From Klugiella xanthotipulae (GTDB lineage: Bacteria > Actinomycetota > Actinomycetes > Actinomycetales > Microbacteriaceae), in assembly GCF_006716695.1 (NCBI RefSeq), contig NZ_VFPN01000002.1:1-64000 (forward strand): a stretch of 64,000 nucleotides of DNA, read 5' to 3'. Position numbers and translations under genes: made by a program. Below the pieces are notes generated by a model, which was given only the letters and a program-made list of their open reading frames with translations, was not told the origin of the DNA and searched no databases. Positions 26,238-33,215 of the stretch are shown piece by piece (positions within the stretch are counted from its first letter, which is position 1; each line of letters starts with the position of its first letter).

Positions 26238-27184
26238 CGGGCACGCGCTTTCGGGTCGAGTGCGTCGCGGACCACATCACCCAGCATCAGGAAACTGAGC
26301 ACAGTGAGCGAGAGTGCGCCGGCCGGGTAGAGCAGCGTCTGCGGGGCGGTTCGAATGGAGGACTGCGCCTGCGAAATATCGTTACCCCAGCTCATCACAC
26401 TGGACGGCAGTCCAACACCCAGGTACGACAGGGTGGCCTCGGCCACGATGAACGTACCGAGCGATACCGTGGCAACCACGATCACGGGAGCAAGCGAGTT
26501 GGGCAGCACATGGCGCATGAGCACCCGGAATCGGGTGACCCCGAGAGCGATTGACGCTGTCACATAATCGGAATTTTTAGCCGAGAGCACGGCTCCACGG
26601 GTAATACGCGCCACTTGTGGCCAGGCGAAGATGGACAGGATGAGCGCCACGGTCAAGGCGTTACGCGTGCCCGACAGGGTCTGCATCAGCACGATGGCAC
26701 CCAGAACGACGGGGATGGCAAAGAACATGTCGCCCACGCGCGAGATAATCGTGTCGAAGAATCCCCCGTAGAAACCCGCGAGGGCACCCAGGATGACGCC
26801 AACAATCACCACAAGCAGAGTGGCGGTAATCCCCACCGTAAGCGAGGGCTGTGCACCGTACACCACACGAGCAAAAACGTCGCACCCCAGCTTGGTAAAG
26901 CCAAAGGGATGTCCGGCCTCCGGACCACCATTGCTGTTATCGAGGTCGCACTTGTTGTTGGGGGGCTCGTTGGTAAAAAGAAAAGGGAACAGCCCGACAA
27001 AGAGAATGAAGAGGATCATGCTGGAGGAGATCCAGAAGATCGGGCTGTGCCGCAGCGAACGCCAGGCGTCCAGCCACAGGTTGCTCGGCTTGGCGTTCTC
27101 ATCAACTTTATCGATGACGAGAAGCGGCGTCTCATCGAGCGGCGCGACGTAGTGCTCAGGTGAGCGCGAATCGTTATTTGGCAT
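26234..27184 (-). CDS. Peptide ABC transporter permease, OppC/DppC type
   Basis: I chose the ATG at 27184 (MPNNDSRSPEHY, 316 residues), which overlaps the end of the OppB-type gene by 11 bp. A long cytoplasmic N-terminus precedes the first helix (SPIFWISSSMILFILFVGLF). The membrane domain has the EAA-type coupling motif around ASIALGVTRFRVLMRHVLPN near residue 210, and the segment GYEFGFTKLGCDVF-like HPFGFTKLGCDVFARVVYG near residue 97 typical for OppC. The end is ALDPKARAR. It pairs with the OppB-type permease to form the membrane channel. Confidence 0.92.
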   Translation of the reverse strand: MPNNDSRSPEHYVAPLDETPLLVIDKVDENAKPSNLWLDAWRSLRHSPIFWISSSMILFILFVGLFPFLFTNEPPNNKCDLDNSNGGPEAGHPFGFTKLGCDVFARVVYGAQPSLTVGITATLLVVIVGVILGALAGFYGGFFDTIISRVGDMFFAIPVVLGAIVLMQTLSGTRNALTVALILSIFAWPQVARITRGAVLSAKNSDYVTASIALGVTRFRVLMRHVLPNSLAPVIVVATVSLGTFIVAEATLSYLGVGLPSSVMSWGNDISQAQSSIRTAPQTLLYPAGALSLTVLSFLMLGDVVRDALDPKARAR

Positions 27185-28103
27185 ATCGAATCCTCGGATC
27201 CAGCAGGGCGTAGAGAAGGTCAACAAGCAGGTTGGCCACCATGAAGATAATCACCATAACCGCAACAAACGAGACCACGGTGGGGCCCTCGCCGCGAATA
27301 ATAGCCTGGTACACGGTGCCACCAACACCCTTGATGTTAAAAATTCCCTCGGTGACAATCGCGCCAACCATGAGAGCACCAATATCAGTGCCGAGGAAGG
27401 TAACAACGGGGATCAGTGAGTTCCGCAACACGTGGACACGGACAACCCGGCCGCGGCTCAGACCCTTAGCCGTCGCGGTACGCACGTAGTCGGCCCCCAG
27501 ATTATCCGACACGCTCGTTCGGGTGAGCCGAACAATGTAGGCGAAGGAGACCGAGGCCAGCACGATAGCCGGCAATATGAGGTCCTTGAGCGGGGCCCCC
27601 TGGCCCACCGTGGCGTTGACCCAGCCCAGTTGTACGGCAAACACGTATTGCAAGACAAAACCGATCACAAATGTGGGCACCGAGATGAGGAGCAGGCTCA
27701 CCACTAGGGCGCTCGCATCAAACAGTTTTCCCTTGCGGAGACCGGCAAAGAGACCGATAGCGATACCCGCGATAGCCTCAAACGCGATGGCCAGCATGGC
27801 AAGTTTGAAGGTGATCGGAAACGCGCTCGCAAGCAGGTCCGACACGGGACGCCCGGAGAAGGACGTTCCAAAGTCAAAGGTGAAGAGACCGCCCAGGTAG
27901 AGCAGGTACTGCACGATGAAGGGCTTATCCAGGTTGTACTGTGCACGCAGTTCCGCCACAATCGCGGGGCTCGGCGTCTTGTCGCCAAACATCGCCAACA
28001 CGGGGTCACCAGGGAGGGCAAAAACCATGAAGTAGATCAGGAAGGTTGCGCCGATAAAAACCGGAATCATCTGCAACACACGCCGAAAAAAGTACCAGGC
28101 CAT
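27174..28103 (-). CDS. Peptide ABC transporter permease, OppB/DppB type
   Basis: The 309-residue permease starts MAWYFFRRVLQMIPVFIG, the standard OppB beginning with one helix, then an extracytoplasmic stretch DPVLAMFGDKTPSPAIVAEL (family-typical) and five further helices. The coupling motif lies in RTATAKGLSRGRVVRVHVLRN near residue 210. The end LLDPRIRYAK is canonical. It heads the membrane and ATPase part of the operon and is separated from the upstream binding-protein gene by a strong hairpin at 28173-28218. Confidence 0.93.
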   Translation of the reverse strand: MAWYFFRRVLQMIPVFIGATFLIYFMVFALPGDPVLAMFGDKTPSPAIVAELRAQYNLDKPFIVQYLLYLGGLFTFDFGTSFSGRPVSDLLASAFPITFKLAMLAIAFEAIAGIAIGLFAGLRKGKLFDASALVVSLLLISVPTFVIGFVLQYVFAVQLGWVNATVGQGAPLKDLILPAIVLASVSFAYIVRLTRTSVSDNLGADYVRTATAKGLSRGRVVRVHVLRNSLIPVVTFLGTDIGALMVGAIVTEGIFNIKGVGGTVYQAIIRGEGPTVVSFVAVMVIIFMVANLLVDLLYALLDPRIRYAK

Positions 28104-28172
28104 CTAGGAGACACACCTCCCCCGGGATGGTATTACGTGTGGGTTGTTCATTGCCAATGTCCTCCATCGCTC

Positions 28173-28218
28173 ACGTGGGGGTGTCCGCGCCGACGGATCG
28201 ACACGGACACCCCCACGT
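28173..28218 (-). terminator. Hairpin between oppA-type and oppB-type genes
   Basis: Arms 28173-28187 and 28204-28218 are complementary over 15 bp with a 16-nt loop. Because it lies inside an operon, it is probably a partial terminator or an mRNA stabilizer that lets the binding protein exceed the permeases. Confidence 0.7.
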
Positions 28219-28245
28219 TATCTGAGATTTATTCTCTGATGTCTA

Positions 28246-29859
28246 CTACTTCTTTGTGACCTGGTAATACAGGGGAACCATTTCCCAGCCGAACACGACG
28301 TTATCGACGCTCTCCGAGAATCCGCCCGTTGCGTTCTGGTACCAGAGCGGGATCACCGGCAGGTCCTCCAGCAGGATTTCCTGAGCGGCCGAGAAGTCTG
28401 CATATTTCTTGGTCTCGTCGGTCTGCTGCGAGCCCTCGGCGATCAGCTTGTCGAACTCGGGGTTCGAGTAGTCACCGTCGTTCGAACCAGCACCCGTACC
28501 GAAGACCGGCCCGAGGAAGTTGTACTGCGACGGGTAGTCAGCCTGCCAGCCGGCACGCGCGGCACCGGTTGTGGTGCGGTCGGTCACGGCTGCCCGGAAC
28601 TCTGCAAACGTGGCGTAGGGCTTGCCCTCGGCGTTGATGCCCAGGTTGTCCTTGATGCCGTTGCTCACGGCGTCAACCCAGCTCTGGTGGTTGGAGTCGG
28701 AGTTGTAGCCGATCGTGAAGGTTCCGCTCCAGGGCGAGATCTTGTCGGCCTCCGCCCACAACTCCTTGGCTTTGGTCGGGTTGTACTCCAGAACGTCCTT
28801 GCCCTTCAGATTGTCATTGAAGCCGGCAATCACGGGAGAGGTGAAGTCAACCATCGTCGAACGGGCACCCTTGAAGACGACCTCGCCAATCTTGTCGCGG
28901 TCGATGGCCATCGAAATAGCGGCGCGACGCAACGTGCCCTCCTCACCGGCAAAGTGGTCAAGCCGCTCCGGGATGGTGAAGGTCTGGTTACGAGCAGCGG
29001 GCTGAGTCACAGCGCGGTCGCCGAGCTCGTCACGGTACACCTCAAGCGAGTTCTCCGGGATCTCGTCCAGGACATCCAGGTTGCCGCTCAGAAGGTCGGC
29101 ATACGCCGAATCCAGGCCACTGTAGAAGACAAACGTGAGGCCGCCGTTGGCTGCCTTGCGCCCACCATCGTAGTTCTCATTGGGCAGCAGCTTAATCTGA
29201 ACGTCGTGCTCCCACGCGTCATCGGAGGCCAGCTTGTAGGGGCCGTTTCCGATCGGGTTCTGACCGAACGCCTTCATATCGTCAAATGCCGACTCGGGCA
29301 GCGGGTAGTAGGCAGAGTAGCCGAGACGCAGCGGGAACTCGGGATCTCCGCTGTTCAGCTTGACGGTGAAGTGGGTGTCATCCTGAACGGTCAGACCGGT
29401 GAGGTCGCTCTGCGCCTCTTCCTGGTAGCCCTCGATCATATTGAAGAAGTAGCGGTTGAGCTGGGCATTCTTGAGGGATGCCCCGTAGGACCACGCATCC
29501 ACGAAGGAGTTCGCGGTGACGGGGGTGCCATCGCTGAACTTCCAGTCGTTGTTCAGCTCGATGTTCCACTCGGTGAAGTCGGCGTTGGGCTCAAAAGACT
29601 GTGCAACCTCGTTGTGGTACTCGCCCTTGGCGTCGTAGTACACCAGACCGGCAAACAGCGAGTCGATGATGCGTCCGCCGCCCACCTCGTTGGTGCTCGT
29701 GGGGATCAGCGGGTTCTGCGGCTCGGTACCGTTGGCGGTGACCACACCATTGCCCGACGCATCCGGCTTGTCCGTGTCGCCTGAGGCGCACCCGGACAGA
29801 ACCAGAAGTCCGGCAGTGGCCAGGGCGGTGACACCCAATCCAATGCGTGAAATCTTCAC
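28246..29859 (-). CDS. Peptide ABC transporter substrate-binding lipoprotein, OppA/DppA type
   Basis: The GTG at 29859 follows an ideal ribosome binding site (AGGAGGAATT) and gives 537 residues. The signal peptide VTALATAGLLVLSGCASG has lipobox LSGC. The SBP_bac_5 fold is clear: TNEVGGGRIIDSLFAGLVYY near residue 50, TEWNIELNNDWKFSDGTPVT near 85, and the C-terminal EILLEDLPVIPLWYQNATGG. This is the main binding protein of the importer. Its upstream region has several palindromes that could be operators. Confidence 0.92.
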   Translation of the reverse strand: MKISRIGLGVTALATAGLLVLSGCASGDTDKPDASGNGVVTANGTEPQNPLIPTSTNEVGGGRIIDSLFAGLVYYDAKGEYHNEVAQSFEPNADFTEWNIELNNDWKFSDGTPVTANSFVDAWSYGASLKNAQLNRYFFNMIEGYQEEAQSDLTGLTVQDDTHFTVKLNSGDPEFPLRLGYSAYYPLPESAFDDMKAFGQNPIGNGPYKLASDDAWEHDVQIKLLPNENYDGGRKAANGGLTFVFYSGLDSAYADLLSGNLDVLDEIPENSLEVYRDELGDRAVTQPAARNQTFTIPERLDHFAGEEGTLRRAAISMAIDRDKIGEVVFKGARSTMVDFTSPVIAGFNDNLKGKDVLEYNPTKAKELWAEADKISPWSGTFTIGYNSDSNHQSWVDAVSNGIKDNLGINAEGKPYATFAEFRAAVTDRTTTGAARAGWQADYPSQYNFLGPVFGTGAGSNDGDYSNPEFDKLIAEGSQQTDETKKYADFSAAQEILLEDLPVIPLWYQNATGGFSESVDNVVFGWEMVPLYYQVTKK

Positions 29860-29954
29860 AATTCCTCCTGTAAAGACGCGGCAGGAGAACCAAAATATTT
29901 TGCTCCGCCCCCGCGTGATTGCTAACACCCTGAGCTTAACCAGGGCTTTGAGAA

Positions 29955-29996
29955 ACGCAACAGGTTGCGTAGAGAAGCGTTACTCAATCGTGTTGA
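29955..29996. promoter_or_regulatory. Palindromes upstream of the oppA-type gene
   Basis: ACGCAAC-AG-GTTGCGT (29955-29970) is a perfect palindrome with 7-bp arms, followed by CTCAA...TTGAG (29983-29996). A third, imperfect one, CGGTTGCGCAAACCG, lies near 30018-30032 and contains the perfect TTGCGCAA. They stand between the oppA-type gene and the divergent CPBP gene. LacI- or TetR-like operators look like this, but no regulator gene is near. Confidence 0.4.
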
Positions 29997-30092
29997 GCAT
30001 ATTACCGGCATATGTAAGCGGTTGCGCAAACCGAGTGAAGCGATTCAATTTTTTCTCCGGGAACAGACGACAGACAGGCCTCGGAACACGCG

Positions 30093-30098
30093 TACCCT
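30093..30098 (+). promoter_or_regulatory. -10 box TACCCT for the CPBP gene (leaderless layout)
   Basis: TACCCT, seven bases, then ATG at 30106. No ribosome binding site lies in between. Confidence 0.45.
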
Positions 30099-30105
30099 AG
30101 AGCGC

Positions 30106-30903
30106 ATGAGTCAGCACGGCCACAGCCCCGCCCGCATTGCGACCGACGCCCCTGGGACGTCCCGTGCTCGGGTGTGGTGGGAGATCGCAATCGTCCTCGC
30201 CCTCTCGCTCGGGGCCTCTGCCCTCCAGGCCCTCGTGTCGATTGTTGATCTACTCACCCGCAGCGAGGCGCTCGCAGAACAGAGCACCGCACTCAATAGC
30301 TCGGTCTCGGAACGGCCACTCATTGACCTGGCCTACCAACTCCTGCGGATTATCATGGGCCTTGCACCGGTTGCCCTCGTGTGTTTTCTCGCCTGGTCAC
30401 AGCAGCGGCCACGGCTGAGTAGTCTCGGTCTACACGGCCGACCACGAGGCTCCGACCTGGGGCTGGGCCTGCTCCTGGCGGCCATCATCGGGATCCCAGG
30501 ACTCGCACTCTACTGTGGGGCGCGGGCGCTCGGCCTCAACGCCAACGTCATCCCCACCTCGCTCGGAGACTACTGGTGGACTGTGCCCGTACTCATCCTG
30601 GCGGCGCTCAAAGCGGCCCTGTTGGAAGAGATTATTGTGGTCGGCTACCTCTTCGACCGGCTCCGGCAGCTGGGCTGGAAACCGTGGACACGCATCCTGG
30701 CAAGCGCCCTGCTCCGCGGAAGCTACCACCTTTATCAGGGGTTTGGTGGCTTTATCGGAAATGTTGCTATGGGCATCATCTTTGGCTGGTTCTATGAACG
30801 TTACGGCCGCACACTACCGCTTATTATCGCCCACTGGATTCTCGATATCGTAAGTTTTGTGGGGTACGCCTGGGCTGTATCCACCTTTCCCAGCTTGTTC
30901 TAA
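30106..30903 (+). CDS. CPBP family intramembrane metalloprotease-like protein
   Basis: The 265-residue protein has about seven hydrophobic segments and belongs to the CPBP/Abi family. The first motif, normally EExxxR, reads LLEEIIVVGYLFDRL near residue 178, so the Arg position is Val. The second motif region, LLRGSYHLYQGFGGFIGN near 205, keeps the His, and the third, PLIIAHWILDIV near 240, keeps the His-x-x-x-Asp/Asn pattern. Members act as intramembrane proteases or in self-immunity. The lost Arg may weaken activity, though the two Glu and two His remain. The gene is likely leaderless and diverges from the oppA-type gene. Confidence 0.8.
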   Translation: MSQHGHSPARIATDAPGTSRARVWWEIAIVLALSLGASALQALVSIVDLLTRSEALAEQSTALNSSVSERPLIDLAYQLLRIIMGLAPVALVCFLAWSQQRPRLSSLGLHGRPRGSDLGLGLLLAAIIGIPGLALYCGARALGLNANVIPTSLGDYWWTVPVLILAALKAALLEEIIVVGYLFDRLRQLGWKPWTRILASALLRGSYHLYQGFGGFIGNVAMGIIFGWFYERYGRTLPLIIAHWILDIVSFVGYAWAVSTFPSLF

Positions 30904-31111
30904 TCGACACCTATTTTCCCGAGAACCGCAGCGCTTCGATCAGGGAACAGGGGCGGAATAATAATCCCCCGGAGCTTGGAACGCAACTGTCTTGACGTCG
31001 AAACAAAAACTCCCGGCAAATTGCCGGTTTTGGGGTCGATATGCGTAGACTGTGGTCCATCGCACAGAGTCGTGCGATTGGCCTGAGGCCACGATGCTGG
31101 AGGAGACAGTA

Positions 31112-31462
31112 ATGGGCAAAAATGCTCACGAAATACCGACCACACGACCATTGGATTATCAAGAGGTGGAGAAAGACCCTACTTTTCGCGAGTTGAAGAA
31201 GCGGCATCGCAGCTTTGTCTTCCCTCTCGCAATCGCTTTTCTCGCCTGGTACATTGCGTATGTCTTCCTGGCGGCCTACGCGCATGAGTTTATGGCCAGG
31301 CCAGTGTTTGGTGCGATCAATATGGGAATCGTGTTGGGCTTAGGCCAGTTTGTCACAACGTTTGCCATCACCACCTGGTATGTCAGCTACGCCAACAGAA
31401 AACTCGACCCGCTTGCCGCCAAAATGCGTGCAAAGCTTGAGGCAGAGGAGAGCGCTCGATGA
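31112..31462 (+). CDS. DUF485 family membrane protein (YjcH-like)
   Basis: The ATG at 31112 has the ribosome binding site GGAGGAG and gives 116 residues. The DUF485 core is clear: DPTFRELKKRHRSFVFPLAI, then a first helix AFLAWYIAYVFLAAYA, and a second helix VLGLGQFVTTFAITTWYVSY ending with the motif YANRKLDPLA. In E. coli the corresponding gene yjcH lies between acs and actP. Here too it precedes the symporter gene and overlaps it by 4 bp, so the two are translated together. It is thought to be an accessory subunit of the symporter; this is inference from constant association. Confidence 0.92.
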   Translation: MGKNAHEIPTTRPLDYQEVEKDPTFRELKKRHRSFVFPLAIAFLAWYIAYVFLAAYAHEFMARPVFGAINMGIVLGLGQFVTTFAITTWYVSYANRKLDPLAAKMRAKLEAEESAR

Positions 31463-33075
31463 TCGCTACCGCCCTCAGAATTGCCGAGACCACCGTCGTT
31501 GAAAACAACCCGGTGCTCAACATCTCGATCTTCATCGTGTTCGTGGGCATCACCATGGTGATCGTCATTCGAGCCAGCCGCAACAACAAAACCGCCGCCG
31601 ATTTCTACGCCGGCGGACGCTCCTTTACCGGGTCTCAAAACGGCACGGCCATCGCGGGTGACTACCTATCCGCAGCATCCTTCCTCGGCATCGTCGGGGC
31701 CATCGCCGTCAACGGTTACGACGGCTTCCTCTACTCGATCGGCTTCCTTGTGGCCTGGCTGGTAGCCCTCCTACTTGTGGCAGAGCTCATGCGCAACACG
31801 GGTAAGTTCACGATGGCCGATGTGCTGTCGTTCCGCCTCAAACAGGGTCCGGTACGAATGGCCGCGGCCATCACGACCCTGGCCGTCTGTTTCTTCTACC
31901 TCCTCGCCCAGATGGCTGGGGCGGGCGGCCTCGTCTCGCTACTGCTCGGCATCAACGATAAGCTCGGGCAATCCCTCGTCGTGGTCGTGGTCGGCGTTGT
32001 CATGATCATGTACGTGCTCTTCGGCGGAATGAAGGGCACCACCTGGGTGCAGATTATCAAGGCCATCCTGCTGATCGGCGGCGCGGCCGTCATGACCATC
32101 TGGGTGCTGGCCCTCAACGGTTTCAACCTCTCCACCCTGCTCCAAAACGCTGCGGATGCCTCAGATAAGGGCATGGCCGTACTGGCCCCCGGGCTGCAAT
32201 ACGGCTCCAATCCACTCGACTTTATCTCCCTCGCACTGGCCCTCGTCCTGGGGACGGCAGGCCTGCCCCACGTGCTCATGCGGTTCTACACCGTGCCAAC
32301 GGCCAAAGAGGCCCGCCGCTCAGTGGTGTGGGCCATCTGGCTGATCGGCACCTTCTACCTCTTCACCCTCGTGCTCGGCTACGGTGCCGGGTTCATGGTC
32401 GGCCCGGAGATCATCGCCAACTCCCCCGGTGGTGTCAACTCAGCGGCACCGTTGCTCGCCCTGCAATTGGGCGGTCCATTGTTGCTCGGCTTTATCTCAG
32501 CGGTGGCGTTTGCGACCATCCTCGCGGTGGTGGCTGGTCTCACCATCACGGCAGCCGCATCCTTCGCCCACGATATCTACGCCAACGTCATCAAGAAGGG
32601 CGCGGCAGATAGCTCGAGTGAGGTCAAGGTGGCCCGCCGCACCGTGGTCGTGATCGGCGTGCTCGCCATCGTGGGTGGAGTGGGCGTGCAGGGACAGAAC
32701 ATCGCGTTCCTCGTGGCCCTGGCCTTCGCGGTCGCCGCGAGCGCGAACCTGCCCACCATCCTCTTCTCGCTCTTCTGGAAAAAGTTCACCACCCGGGGCG
32801 CGGTGTGGAGCATGTACGGTGGTCTTGGCTCCGCCATCATCCTGATCGCACTCTCCCCCGTCGTCTCGGGAGACGTGACCTCGATGCTCGGCGATGGTGT
32901 GGACTTCGCGATCTTCCCGCTCAAGAACCCGGGCATCATCTCGATCCCGCTCGGGTTCTTCCTGGGCTGGTTGGGTACCGTGACCAGCACCACACAAGAA
33001 GACCCGGCCGTAGCCGCCGAGATGGAAGTACGTTCCCTCACCGGCCACGGTGCCGAGAAAGCTGTGGAACACTAA
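31459..33075 (+). CDS. actP: Cation/monocarboxylate symporter, ActP-like (SSS family)
   Basis: The 538-residue protein has about 13 membrane helices of the sodium:solute symporter fold. Family marks are RASRNNKTAADFYAGGRSF (near residue 36), NGTAIAGDYLSAASFLGI (near 56), GTAGLPHVLMRFYTVP (near 265) and AVVAGLTITAAASFAHDIY (near 355). ActP proteins import acetate, glycolate, propionate or pyruvate with a cation. The DUF485 gene just upstream supports the acetate-type assignment; the exact acid is uncertain. Together with the acyl-CoA synthetase at 45 kb and citrate synthase it would support growth on short organic acids, although these genes are unlinked. Confidence 0.9.
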   Translation: MIATALRIAETTVVENNPVLNISIFIVFVGITMVIVIRASRNNKTAADFYAGGRSFTGSQNGTAIAGDYLSAASFLGIVGAIAVNGYDGFLYSIGFLVAWLVALLLVAELMRNTGKFTMADVLSFRLKQGPVRMAAAITTLAVCFFYLLAQMAGAGGLVSLLLGINDKLGQSLVVVVVGVVMIMYVLFGGMKGTTWVQIIKAILLIGGAAVMTIWVLALNGFNLSTLLQNAADASDKGMAVLAPGLQYGSNPLDFISLALALVLGTAGLPHVLMRFYTVPTAKEARRSVVWAIWLIGTFYLFTLVLGYGAGFMVGPEIIANSPGGVNSAAPLLALQLGGPLLLGFISAVAFATILAVVAGLTITAAASFAHDIYANVIKKGAADSSSEVKVARRTVVVIGVLAIVGGVGVQGQNIAFLVALAFAVAASANLPTILFSLFWKKFTTRGAVWSMYGGLGSAIILIALSPVVSGDVTSMLGDGVDFAIFPLKNPGIISIPLGFFLGWLGTVTSTTQEDPAVAAEMEVRSLTGHGAEKAVEH

Positions 33076-33083
33076 GAACACAC

Positions 33084-33126
33084 AAGGGTGCGGCTCGTGG
33101 GGTATTGACCCGCGAGCCGCACCCTT
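33084..33126 (+). terminator. Rho-independent terminator after actP
   Basis: Arms 33084-33097 and 33113-33126 pair over 14 bp and the right arm runs into TTTT. Confidence 0.85.
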
Positions 33127-33215
33127 TTGTCCCTCCCACCGTGGGGCCTAGGCTGGGAGGAATTGGCCAGAGCCCGCCCAACACTGCGCGGGACGTTGAC
33201 CCTACGGAGACCACG

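Noticed and set aside
26793-27163. Possible small plus-strand gene within the OppC region
   Set aside because: Explained by the OppC reading frame; no start signal.
28687-29784. Open frame of 365 codons opposite the oppA-type gene
   Set aside because: No domain, no ribosome binding site and fully contained in a convincing lipoprotein gene.
31013-31031. Palindrome CCGGCAAATTGCCGG with TTTT as terminator of the CPBP gene
   Set aside because: The stem has only five usable pairs and the U-run is short, so I did not list it as a terminator.
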